A stretch of DNA of 6,180 bases from NCBI GenBank assembly GCA_021804185.1, contig JAJZKL010000080.1, forward strand, positions 1 through 6,180, read 5' to 3'. Source of the DNA: Thermoplasmata archaeon (GTDB taxonomy: Archaea > Thermoplasmatota > Thermoplasmata > Thermoplasmatales > Thermoplasmataceae). The notes beneath the pieces were generated by a model. The model had not been told where the DNA came from. It ran no database searches and was given only the letters and a program-made list of their open reading frames with translations. Shown here in pieces: positions 1 through 5,854 of this stretch; position 1 is the first letter of the stretch, and each line of letters opens with the position of its first letter. Both the position numbers and the translations under genes were made by a program.

Positions 1-512
1 TGCTGTCAGAAATACCTAAGATAACCATTGCAGAGATGAAGGGTTATACCCTCGGCGGAGGATTTGAGCTTTCCATATGGTGTGACCTCCGTGTCATCAC
101 GCCTGACTGCAAATTCGGTTTTCCGGAGGTAACCCTCGGGCTTATCCCTGGATGGGGTGGATCCCAGAGACTCAGGAAGCTGCTTGGAGCCTCAAGGGCA
201 ATGCAGATAATCCTGACAGGTGAAAGGCTTGAGGGTAAGTACGCTCTGGAGGCAGGCCTCGCCTGGAAAATGTTCCCCGCTGATCAGATAATGGAAGAGA
301 CAGATAAGATTGCCAGGGACCTTGCATTGAGGGTTGCACCCATTTCTGCAGCAGTTGCAAAGAGGCTGATAAACAAAGGGAGTGATGTCCCGGAGGATAA
401 CGGCCTGGAGATGGAGGCGATGTCCATGGGCCTTCTTTACGGAACAGAAGACATAAAGGAGGGCATCACTGCGTTTCTGCAGAAGAGAAAGCCGGAATAC
501 AAAGGCAGATAA
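1..512 (+). CDS. Enoyl-CoA hydratase/isomerase (crotonase family), 5' truncated by window edge
   Basis: The reading frame is already open at base 3 (LSEIPKITIAEMKGY), so the ATG at 36 is internal and the true start lies left of the window. About 170 of the usual ~255-260 residues are visible. Known family role: crotonases hydrate trans-2-enoyl-CoA to 3-hydroxyacyl-CoA in the cytoplasm during beta-oxidation-type breakdown of acyl-CoAs. The oxyanion-hole segment LGGGFEL and the segment KFGFPEVTLGLIPGWGG are both present. The glutamates at 66-68 and 126-128 are exactly 20 residues apart, as are the two catalytic glutamates Glu144 and Glu164 of rat mitochondrial hydratase. This favours a true hydratase over isomerase or hydrolase relatives that lack one of them. 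The C-terminus (EDIKEGITAFLQKRKPEYKGR region) is full length. Acyl-chain specificity cannot be read. The stop lies 2 nt from that of the convergent dipeptidase gene. Confidence 0.93.
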   Translation, partial: LSEIPKITIAEMKGYTLGGGFELSIWCDLRVITPDCKFGFPEVTLGLIPGWGGSQRLRKLLGASRAMQIILTGERLEGKYALEAGLAWKMFPADQIMEETDKIARDLALRVAPISAAVAKRLINKGSDVPEDNGLEMEAMSMGLLYGTEDIKEGITAFLQKRKPEYKGR

Positions 513-514
513 GA

Positions 515-1429
515 CTATTGGAGTATCTGCCTGAGGGCCCTCAAAGCATTTTCGTACAAAACTGCTTCAGCATGAGGGCCAAGCATCTCCCTAAGTTGAG
601 ATAGCTTTCCAACATTTTCAAATCCCTTTGGTGTTGATTCAATTCCAAGAAAGTCAGAGCCTATTGCCACATGTTCCCATCCGAAATTCTCCCCAACATA
701 GGTGGCATGTTTTACCATCCTTTCTATAGATGGCTCCCGCCCAAGAGTTTGAGGTATTGCTGTAATTCCGATGAGGCCACCGGTGGAACATATTGCATCT
801 ATGCTCTGATCATCAATGTTCCTCACATGGGGATCTAATGGACTTACATTACCATGGGAGAATAATACTGGCCTCGACGATATGGAACAGGTATCCAGTA
901 TGGTCTTTTTGCTTGAATGGGCAAGATCAACTGCAATGCCTAGCCTGTTGCAGTCGTCAACAAGTTTCTCCCCTGATCCTGTCAGGCCATAATCCTTCTT
1001 CGAGTGACAGGAGGATGCAAACTTCGTGTCATAATTCCATGTGAGTCCACAGGACCTGACTCCAAGGGTGTGAAGCATATCAATATCTGAATTTGCGATA
1101 AGTGAATCAGTCCCCTCCAGCGCAAACAGAATGTTGATCCCGGGGTTCTCCAGATTTGCCCTGGATGTGACATGACCCAGGGACTCGTCCCTGCACATTT
1201 TCCTGTAGAAAAGGATCTGGTTGAGAAGCATATCCCTGGAGGGAGTTGTAACCATGGAAGCATCTCCCTGCTGTCCAGTGACTAACGGAATGTGCGGGAA
1301 AATTGAACCGAAAATGACGCAACTTTCCAGGTCTCTAAGCATTGAAATGTTAGACTGTTCTGCCTTCTGGAAGACATCCATCCTCATGGATGAGAATGCG
1401 AGGTCCTGATGCATATCCACTAGCCTCAT
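515..1429 (-). CDS. Membrane dipeptidase-type hydrolase, peptidase family M19 (renal dipeptidase family)
   Basis: M19 enzymes are binuclear zinc hydrolases that cleave dipeptides, often including ones with a C-terminal D-residue. Numbered from the ATG at 1429 (304 aa), the metal and catalytic set of human renal dipeptidase is all present. Residues H7 and D9 lie in VDMHQD, the bridging E105 in FALEG, H171 in VDLAHSS, H192 in FSHGN, R203 in PHVRN, and D259 in IGSDF. The H171-H192 and H192-R203 spacings (21 and 11) equal those between renal His198, His219 and Arg230. There is no signal peptide or lipid anchor, so the enzyme is probably cytoplasmic, and it is slightly shorter than most members. 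An in-frame ATG at 1438 would add three residues (MVL). I prefer 1429 because the TATA box at 1455-1461 sits 26-32 nt upstream, fitting a leaderless mRNA. The usual SDFDG reads SDFLG here. The gene lies 38 nt after glcF, on the same strand, and converges with the hydratase. Function within M19 (dipeptidase or other small amide) is not decided. Confidence 0.9.
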   Translation of the reverse strand: MRLVDMHQDLAFSSMRMDVFQKAEQSNISMLRDLESCVIFGSIFPHIPLVTGQQGDASMVTTPSRDMLLNQILFYRKMCRDESLGHVTSRANLENPGINILFALEGTDSLIANSDIDMLHTLGVRSCGLTWNYDTKFASSCHSKKDYGLTGSGEKLVDDCNRLGIAVDLAHSSKKTILDTCSISSRPVLFSHGNVSPLDPHVRNIDDQSIDAICSTGGLIGITAIPQTLGREPSIERMVKHATYVGENFGWEHVAIGSDFLGIESTPKGFENVGKLSQLREMLGPHAEAVLYENALRALRQILQ

Positions 1430-1454
1430 AAGTACCATTAAGTTGTGGAAGCCC

Positions 1455-1467
1455 TATATAATTTCCC
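1455..1467 (-). promoter_or_regulatory. BRE/TATA promoter of the M19 dipeptidase gene
   Basis: On the minus strand, purine-rich GGGAAA (BRE-like, 1467-1462) runs into TTATATA (1461-1455). The box lies 32-26 nt before the ATG at 1429, the normal distance from an archaeal TATA box to the transcription start, so the mRNA would be leaderless. Measured to the ATG at 1438 the box would be only 17-23 nt away, which is too close for that start to be at the 5' end. The element directly abuts the TAA stop of the upstream Fe-S gene (1470-1468). Confidence 0.6.
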
Positions 1468-2694
1468 TTACGCCAAATTTGAGGCGATAAGTTCTGAGAT
1501 TTCAATGACATTGCTGTTCTTATTCAGGTTCGCAAAGCATATTGGGCAGGCTGTAACTATTCTATCGGCGCCCAGGGACTGCAGATCCTTGAATCTCCTA
1601 TCAGATACTTTCTTTGTAAGATCCGGAAAGAGAAGTTCTGTTGGGCCTCCGCAGCACATGGTTTTTTTGCCGCTTCTTTTTGAGAGGCGCATAATGAAAT
1701 TCTTTTCGATAATCTCCTTTGGAGTGTTTTTCTGAGGGTTTCTGAGTACAAGATGGCATGGCTCATGGAATGCCACTTTCATGCTATTTTTATTCAATGA
1801 TATGTCCTTTATGAGATCCAGGTAATAGATAATCTCAAGATCGAATCCAGGAATTATCCTGGGATAGATATTGACCATAAGATCGTATGTGTGTGGATCT
1901 ATGACTATTATCTTCTTCCCTGTTTTCTTCAGAATATCATATACTCTCTCAGCGTACTTTCTGAATTTTTCAGTGTAGCCAAGATCACTTATGAATGTTC
2001 CAGGATATGGCTCTGATGTGCCCAGGTACCAGACACTTATTCCTGATTTCCGGAGGAGGTTGTATATGATGCGGAGTATCCCATTCATCCTCTCTGCAAT
2101 CTTCCTGTCATTTTGCAAACCCATGATTGAGGAAAGAGAAGGCCTTGAAGCAATCAGCCTTGCCATGGCCCCAGACAATCCATGACCCATCATGGAACGC
2201 ATTGAGTTCAGAGGGCCAGTGTAAGACATGAGCTGATACATATTCCCGGTGTACAGGAGATAAGGCGAATCTTTTTCAAAATCAAGACCCCTGGACCATG
2301 AAGCCATGGCCTTTCCCTGGCCCAGTGGATTCATTGTTGCCTCTGTTACGTTAACGATCATCTCCGCCACCGGATCTCTCTCAGAGGGCACAGTATTTTC
2401 TATTATGAGCTCCCTTGAAAGCTGGCTCACCTTTCCTGCATTGACCCCTGCCGGGCAAACCTGAAGACAGGCAAAACAGTCTAGGCATGAGTAGAATGAA
2501 TCGTAGAATGATTTCAGTGGTGCACTTTTAATGTCAGTTTCTGCAATAGTCCTGCCAAGGATTACCCGGCCTCTTGCCCCTCTGGAAAGCTGGTAGCCTG
2601 AATCCGGTAGTGTAGGGCATACACTTTCACAGAACCCGCAGCTGATGCACTTGGATGATTCTTCTTCCAGCATCTCCCTTATTGTCTCAGTCAA
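1468..2694 (-). CDS. glcF: GlcF-like (Fe-S) oxidoreductase subunit with two ferredoxin clusters and two CCG domains, the first degenerate
   Basis: This is the electron-transfer partner of the FAD oxidase encoded just upstream (408 aa). An N-terminal ferredoxin part has two CxxCxxCxxxCP motifs, C16-C19-C22-C26 (CISCGFCESVCP) and C70-C73-C76-C80 (CLDCFACLQVCP), which should each hold a [4Fe-4S] cluster. Two cysteine-rich CCG domains of the HdrB/GlcF/SdhE type should follow. The second is intact: HEPCH (C313), CCGG (C347, C348) and CPIC (C383, C386). The first keeps its layout but has no cysteine at all between residues 81 and 312: GN near 150, EPYPG at 228-232 and DPHT at 266-269 stand where GC, CCG and CPxC are expected. 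There are no membrane helices, so membrane contact would be peripheral. I chose the TTG start at 2694 because GAGGT lies 7 nt before it; an ATG at 2673 has no well-spaced site. The 8-nt overlap with glcD implies coupled translation. Substrate (glycolate, D-lactate or other) is unknown; HdrB/D-like function is the alternative. Confidence 0.87.
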   Translation of the reverse strand: MTETIREMLEEESSKCISCGFCESVCPTLPDSGYQLSRGARGRVILGRTIAETDIKSAPLKSFYDSFYSCLDCFACLQVCPAGVNAGKVSQLSRELIIENTVPSERDPVAEMIVNVTEATMNPLGQGKAMASWSRGLDFEKDSPYLLYTGNMYQLMSYTGPLNSMRSMMGHGLSGAMARLIASRPSLSSIMGLQNDRKIAERMNGILRIIYNLLRKSGISVWYLGTSEPYPGTFISDLGYTEKFRKYAERVYDILKKTGKKIIVIDPHTYDLMVNIYPRIIPGFDLEIIYYLDLIKDISLNKNSMKVAFHEPCHLVLRNPQKNTPKEIIEKNFIMRLSKRSGKKTMCCGGPTELLFPDLTKKVSDRRFKDLQSLGADRIVTACPICFANLNKNSNVIEISELIASNLA

Positions 2695-4078
2695 ACATCT
2701 TACCTCTGTTCAGTATCCCATTCGGATCAAATATTCCCCTGACGGACTTCATCAAATCAAGAACTGTTTTGTTATCATTCATCTGGTGCTCCATCTCCAG
2801 AAGCTCTTTTTTCTCAAGGCCTATGCCATGTTCTGCGGAAACGCTTCCTCCGTGTTTGATAGAGATCATAGCCAGATCCTTCTGGAATGCCTCCACATCG
2901 GACATGTTCTTTTCATCTGCAAGGTCTGCATATATGTTGGCATGTATGTTTCCGTCCGCTATGTGCCCGAACAGCGCCGCCTTTACATTGTGCTCCTTAA
3001 GTTTTGCTGAGGCTTCTCTGAGAGCTTCAGGAAGATGTGAGGCGGGGACAACGATATCGCCTATCACGACCTTTTCGGACATTGTTTTTCTCTGGTTAAG
3101 AAGTGAAGAATATGCACCTTTCCTTGCTTCGTATATTTTCTCCATCCTTTCCTTATCTCTGGTTGTCTCAATTTCTGTGGGTCGGTATTTCTCCAGTACC
3201 TTCCTAGCCTTTTCCAGCTCACCTTCAATGGCAACCTCTTCAGAGGCCACATCTATGATGAGCATATAGTTGGCATCCTTCGGAAATATTATTCCGCGTG
3301 AGCTCTGAAGAGAGTCCATTGTAATTCTGTCTAGAAATTCCGCAATAAGAGGTGTGATGCCGATCCTCTTCATTTCCGAAATTGCCTGGCCTATTGTTTC
3401 AATATCCCTGTAGTATGCAAGTATCCTTCCAGTGGCTTCTGGCTTTGGCCATATCTTGAGGGTCGCCTTTGTAATTATGCCCAGGGTTCCTTCCGCACCT
3501 ACGAACATTGACGTGAGGTCATATCCCGCTGTCCTTTTGAGTACCTTTCCTCCTGTTTTTATCAGATCTCCATTGGGAAGGACAACCTCCAGGCCAAGGA
3601 TCCAGTTCTTAGTGGTGCCGTACATTGATGCCCGCAGACCGCCTGCATTTGTTGATATTGAACCGCCCACTGTGGCTGCAATGGAGCTTGCCGGGTCAGG
3701 CGGGTAGAAAAATCCAATATCTGAAAGCTGCTCATTCAGGGAGTCAAGCCTTACGCCGGGTTCAACAATTGCAAATCTGTCCTCCGGCTTAACCTCAATT
3801 ACTCTGTCAAATCTGGCCATACTCAGAAGGATTGAATTCTCTGTTGGGACTGAAGATCCGGTGAGAGATGTGCCACCTCCCCTTGCTACAACCTTTATGC
3901 CATTGCTGTTGCAGTAAGACATAATCCTCCTGACCTGCTGAACATTTTCCGGAATTGCCACCGCAAGAGGAGTGACCCCTTCGAAGTAAGAAGCATCAGT
4001 TGCGTAGGGCTTCATCATTACTGGGTCTGTAATGACTATACTTCCAAGTTCCCTCTTCAGATCCTCTGCCTTAACCAT
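2687..4078 (-). CDS. glcD: FAD-linked 2-hydroxyacid oxidase/dehydrogenase, GlcD / D-lactate dehydrogenase family
   Basis: This is the catalytic flavoprotein subunit (463 aa, normal length). It oxidises a 2-hydroxyacid such as glycolate or D-lactate to the 2-oxoacid and hands the electrons to the partner Fe-S subunit. The N-terminal FAD-binding type 4 (PCMH/VAO) domain covers about residues 35-215. It has the pyrophosphate-binding loop ARGGGTSLTGSSVP (65-78), the DPASSIAATVGGSISTNAGG segment (128-147) and the GAEGTLGIIT segment (194-203). The C-terminal FAD-oxidase domain has EARKGAY (317-323), DIVVP (341-345), the probable metal and substrate site GHIADGNIH (371-379) and SAEHGIGLEK (414-423). 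No signal peptide or membrane helix is seen. The ATG at 4078 suits a TATA-like box about 22-29 nt upstream. glcF follows with an 8-nt overlap. GlcE, the third subunit in E. coli glycolate oxidase, is not encoded here. Glycolate, D-lactate and D-2-hydroxyglutarate enzymes cannot be told apart by eye. Confidence 0.93.
   Translation of the reverse strand: MVKAEDLKRELGSIVITDPVMMKPYATDASYFEGVTPLAVAIPENVQQVRRIMSYCNSNGIKVVARGGGTSLTGSSVPTENSILLSMARFDRVIEVKPEDRFAIVEPGVRLDSLNEQLSDIGFFYPPDPASSIAATVGGSISTNAGGLRASMYGTTKNWILGLEVVLPNGDLIKTGGKVLKRTAGYDLTSMFVGAEGTLGIITKATLKIWPKPEATGRILAYYRDIETIGQAISEMKRIGITPLIAEFLDRITMDSLQSSRGIIFPKDANYMLIIDVASEEVAIEGELEKARKVLEKYRPTEIETTRDKERMEKIYEARKGAYSSLLNQRKTMSEKVVIGDIVVPASHLPEALREASAKLKEHNVKAALFGHIADGNIHANIYADLADEKNMSDVEAFQKDLAMISIKHGGSVSAEHGIGLEKKELLEMEHQMNDNKTVLDLMKSVRGIFDPNGILNRGKMFD
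2702..2706 (-). promoter_or_regulatory. Shine-Dalgarno site of glcF, inside the end of glcD
   Basis: GAGGT on the minus strand matches the archaeal anti-Shine-Dalgarno core and is 7 nt before the TTG at 2694. The TGA stop of glcD (2689-2687) falls just after that TTG, so ribosomes ending glcD would be next to the glcF start. The site decides between TTG 2694 and ATG 2673. Confidence 0.6.
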
Positions 4079-4097
4079 GGTGAAACATGCTGACGCA

Positions 4098-4107
4098 TTA
4101 TTAATAA
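4098..4107 (-). promoter_or_regulatory. Probable TATA box of the glcD-glcF operon
   Basis: The minus strand reads TTATTAATAA at 4107-4098, in the 58-nt gap between the transporter stop and the glcD start. Its core lies about 22-29 nt before the ATG at 4078, so the transcript would start at or within a few bases of the start codon. No good Shine-Dalgarno site precedes that ATG, which fits a leaderless mRNA. The purine-rich BRE is weak. Confidence 0.5.
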
Positions 4108-4136
4108 TTCACACAGGGAACTATTGGAAAACTGTT

Positions 4137-5552
4137 CTAAGCATGCACTGATGCCTGTCTGTTCTCTTTCCCCCTTATAAATGACAGGATTGCGCCAACC
4201 ATTATTATTCCCAGGGACACATAAAGGGAATAGTGAATGCCTACCATGAATGAAGCGGATACGTTCCCTAGAAGCTTTCCAACCCCTGCGAACACTTCAA
4301 ATGCCACCGCCCTTGAAACGCTAAGGCTTGCAATGGATATTGATATTACAAAGCTGCCAAGCATGCCTATGTTTGACATCGTTCTCAGAAAGCCTGATGA
4401 CATGCCGTACAGATCTTTTGGGGAGTTGGCCATAACAGCACTGTTGTTTGCGGGATAGAACATTGACGAACCTATGCCAGTAAGTGCAGATGCCACCAAA
4501 ATGATATAAAGGGATGCTGAGACAGTCAGTGTAGAGTATACCAGTATGGAAACGCCCATCATCAGAAGTCCGGCTGTTGCAGGTGTTCTTGAACCGATCC
4601 TGTCAGTAAGCCTTCCGAACCTGGGTCCAAGCAGACTGCCTATGAGATAACCTGGAAGGAGAAGGAGCGAGCTGTCGAACGGAGTAAGGCCGCGCACACC
4701 CTGCAGGTACATTATTATGATAAAGACAACAGCAAGAAAACCTAGGCTCTGAAAGAATGATGCAAGAAGAGAGAATGAGAGGACCCTTATTTTGAATACA
4801 CGCATAGGCAGGAGTGGTTTGGAAACCTTTCCCTCTATGAATATAAATGCGGATATTGAGATAATTCCAGCAACTATGAGGATAATATTCAGCAGCCTGA
4901 TTCCATGCGATGAGATGTCAACAGCTGCATATGATATGAGTATGAGTGCAAGAGCCAGGGTGAGCATACCCGGAAGATCGAGCCTGCTTTTCACTCTCGT
5001 TCCAGGGTTTATGTATCTCAATCCAATATAAATGGCAACAATTCCAATGGGGACATTTATGTAAAAAATATACTGCCATCCTACAAAGGTTGTTATTATT
5101 CCTCCGAGGACTATCCCAAGCATTGCGCCTGCATTGTATCCTACCGATGTGTATCCATACACCCGTCCCCTCTGGTTTGGGGGAAAATTATCTGCTACTA
5201 TTGCACCGCTGTTTGACTGGATCATAGCTGTGCCCAAACCCTGAAATGCCCTGAATGCTATCAGTTCGACTATTGTTGCGGAAGCTCCACAGAGAGCGGA
5301 ACCGAGAGTAAATATTCCAAGCCCGGAGATGAATATTTTCTTCCGTGTGAACAGATCTCCAAGCCGTCCTAGCTGTGTTGTCCCCACTGCTATAACAAGA
5401 AGGTAGATCATTATGATCCATATTGACACTGAAAGCTGAGTGTGTAGAGAATCATTGATTGTTGGGAGAGCCAGGAGAACTATGGTAGAATCCACAGCTC
5501 CCATCAGAACAGCAATCATAAGGGAAATGATGAGCCTTGAGGACCTGGCCAT
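4137..5552 (-). CDS. MFS transporter, DHA2 (EmrB/QacA-type, 14-TM) drug:H+ antiporter family
   Basis: This 471-aa integral membrane protein is expected to export drugs or other hydrophobic or toxic organic compounds in exchange for protons; the true substrate is unknown. About 14 hydrophobic segments can be placed: near residues 7-29, 42-60, 73-91, 93-113, 132-154, 159-178, 193-212, 220-240, 257-282, 293-312, 325-343, 346-367, 387-408 and 437-458. Typical motifs are the TM1 motif D1 (GAVDSTIVLLALPTI, with D21), motif A after TM2 (GRLGDLFTRKK, 62-72) with a weaker repeat in the second half (GRLTDRIGSR, 313-322), and WQYIFYINVPIG at the start of TM6. Motif C in TM5 reads GAMLGIVLGG (142-151): the usual proline after the second glycine is isoleucine. 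The ATG at 5552 lies close to TATA-like sequence and has no clear ribosome site, so leaderless translation is likely. It is the first minus-strand gene left of the tRNA and is separated from glcD by a promoter-bearing gap, so it is probably its own unit. Confidence 0.9.
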   Translation of the reverse strand: MARSSRLIISLMIAVLMGAVDSTIVLLALPTINDSLHTQLSVSIWIIMIYLLVIAVGTTQLGRLGDLFTRKKIFISGLGIFTLGSALCGASATIVELIAFRAFQGLGTAMIQSNSGAIVADNFPPNQRGRVYGYTSVGYNAGAMLGIVLGGIITTFVGWQYIFYINVPIGIVAIYIGLRYINPGTRVKSRLDLPGMLTLALALILISYAAVDISSHGIRLLNIILIVAGIISISAFIFIEGKVSKPLLPMRVFKIRVLSFSLLASFFQSLGFLAVVFIIIMYLQGVRGLTPFDSSLLLLPGYLIGSLLGPRFGRLTDRIGSRTPATAGLLMMGVSILVYSTLTVSASLYIILVASALTGIGSSMFYPANNSAVMANSPKDLYGMSSGFLRTMSNIGMLGSFVISISIASLSVSRAVAFEVFAGVGKLLGNVSASFMVGIHYSLYVSLGIIMVGAILSFIRGKENRQASVHA

Positions 5553-5568
5553 TTTTGCTGATTCTCTC

Positions 5569-5598
5569 TAAATACTAAAACTTTGAACAAAATATTTC
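5569..5598 (-). promoter_or_regulatory. Probable promoter region of the MFS transporter gene
   Basis: Two TATA-like stretches lie on the minus strand upstream of the ATG at 5552. TTTAGTATTTA at 5579-5569 would give a leaderless or nearly leaderless transcript. AAATATTTT at 5597-5589 would give a leader of about 15 nt. The sequence does not decide between them, and no strong Shine-Dalgarno site is seen. The rest of the 170-nt gap to the tRNA (5599-5684) is AT-rich and shows no gene or clear repeat. Confidence 0.4.
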
Positions 5599-5684
5599 AA
5601 ATTGACTTTATTTGATAATCTGGAGCGAACATTCTGCCTTTTACATAACCAGAGATTGTATCAATGGTTTCACACCTGAGCATT

Positions 5685-5696
5685 GAAAGATTTATC
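5685..5696 (+). promoter_or_regulatory. BRE/TATA (box A) promoter of tRNA-Thr
   Basis: GAAAGA (5685-5690, BRE-like) is followed by TTTATC (5691-5696). From this box A, transcription would start about 22-27 nt downstream, that is at about 5718-5723, just at the 5' end of the mature tRNA. This is the usual archaeal tRNA arrangement, with a short 5' leader or none. Confidence 0.55.
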
Positions 5697-5722
5697 TGCA
5701 AATAGTTATTAGGCCGAATAAA

Positions 5723-5795
5723 GCCACTGTAGCTCAGTTGGTAGAGCAGCTGACTTGTAATCAGCAGGTCGGGGGATCGATACCCTCCAGTGGCT
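5723..5795 (+). tRNA. tRNA-Thr (anticodon UGU)
   Basis: A full 73-nt cloverleaf can be folded. The acceptor stem GCCACTG/CAGTGGC has seven Watson-Crick pairs. The D stem is GCTC/GAGC with loop AGTTGGTA (G18-G19 present). The anticodon stem is GCTGA/TCAGC with loop CTTGTAA and anticodon TGT at 5756-5758, reading ACA and other ACN threonine codons. The variable loop is AGGTC, and the T stem is GGGGG/CCCTC with one G-U pair. The discriminator is U73. G1-C72, C2-G71, G35 and U36 agree with threonine identity. There is no intron, and CCA is not encoded, so it must be added after transcription. The T loop reads AUCGAUA, with A at positions 54 and 60 instead of the usual U54. Confidence 0.97.
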
Positions 5796-5808
5796 CTTTT
5801 CCTACTTT
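5796..5808 (+). terminator. Probable T-rich archaeal terminator after tRNA-Thr
   Basis: Directly after the discriminator base the sequence is CTTTTCCTACTTT. A T4 run one base past the tRNA end and a second T3 run are typical of archaeal factor-independent termination, which needs U-rich RNA but no hairpin. Confidence 0.45.
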
Positions 5809-5854
5809 CCGAAGCCACGTACATTAATCGGAAGCCGACTTGCAGTGAAATTAA

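Noticed and set aside
1445..1735. Plus-strand open frame of 96 codons opposite the end of glcF
   Set aside because: It is antisense to the conserved CCGG and CPIC motifs of GlcF, with low-complexity Phe-rich sequence and no independent support.
2655..3269. Plus-strand open frame of 204 codons opposite glcD
   Set aside because: It lies wholly antisense to the well-supported GlcD C-terminal domain, is rich in Ser and Phe as a mirror frame would be, and has no family motif or promoter.
5808..5840. Repeated GAAGCC near the tRNA (5811 and 5831)
   Set aside because: Two short copies 20 nt apart are easily due to chance; there is no third copy, no array and no symmetry.
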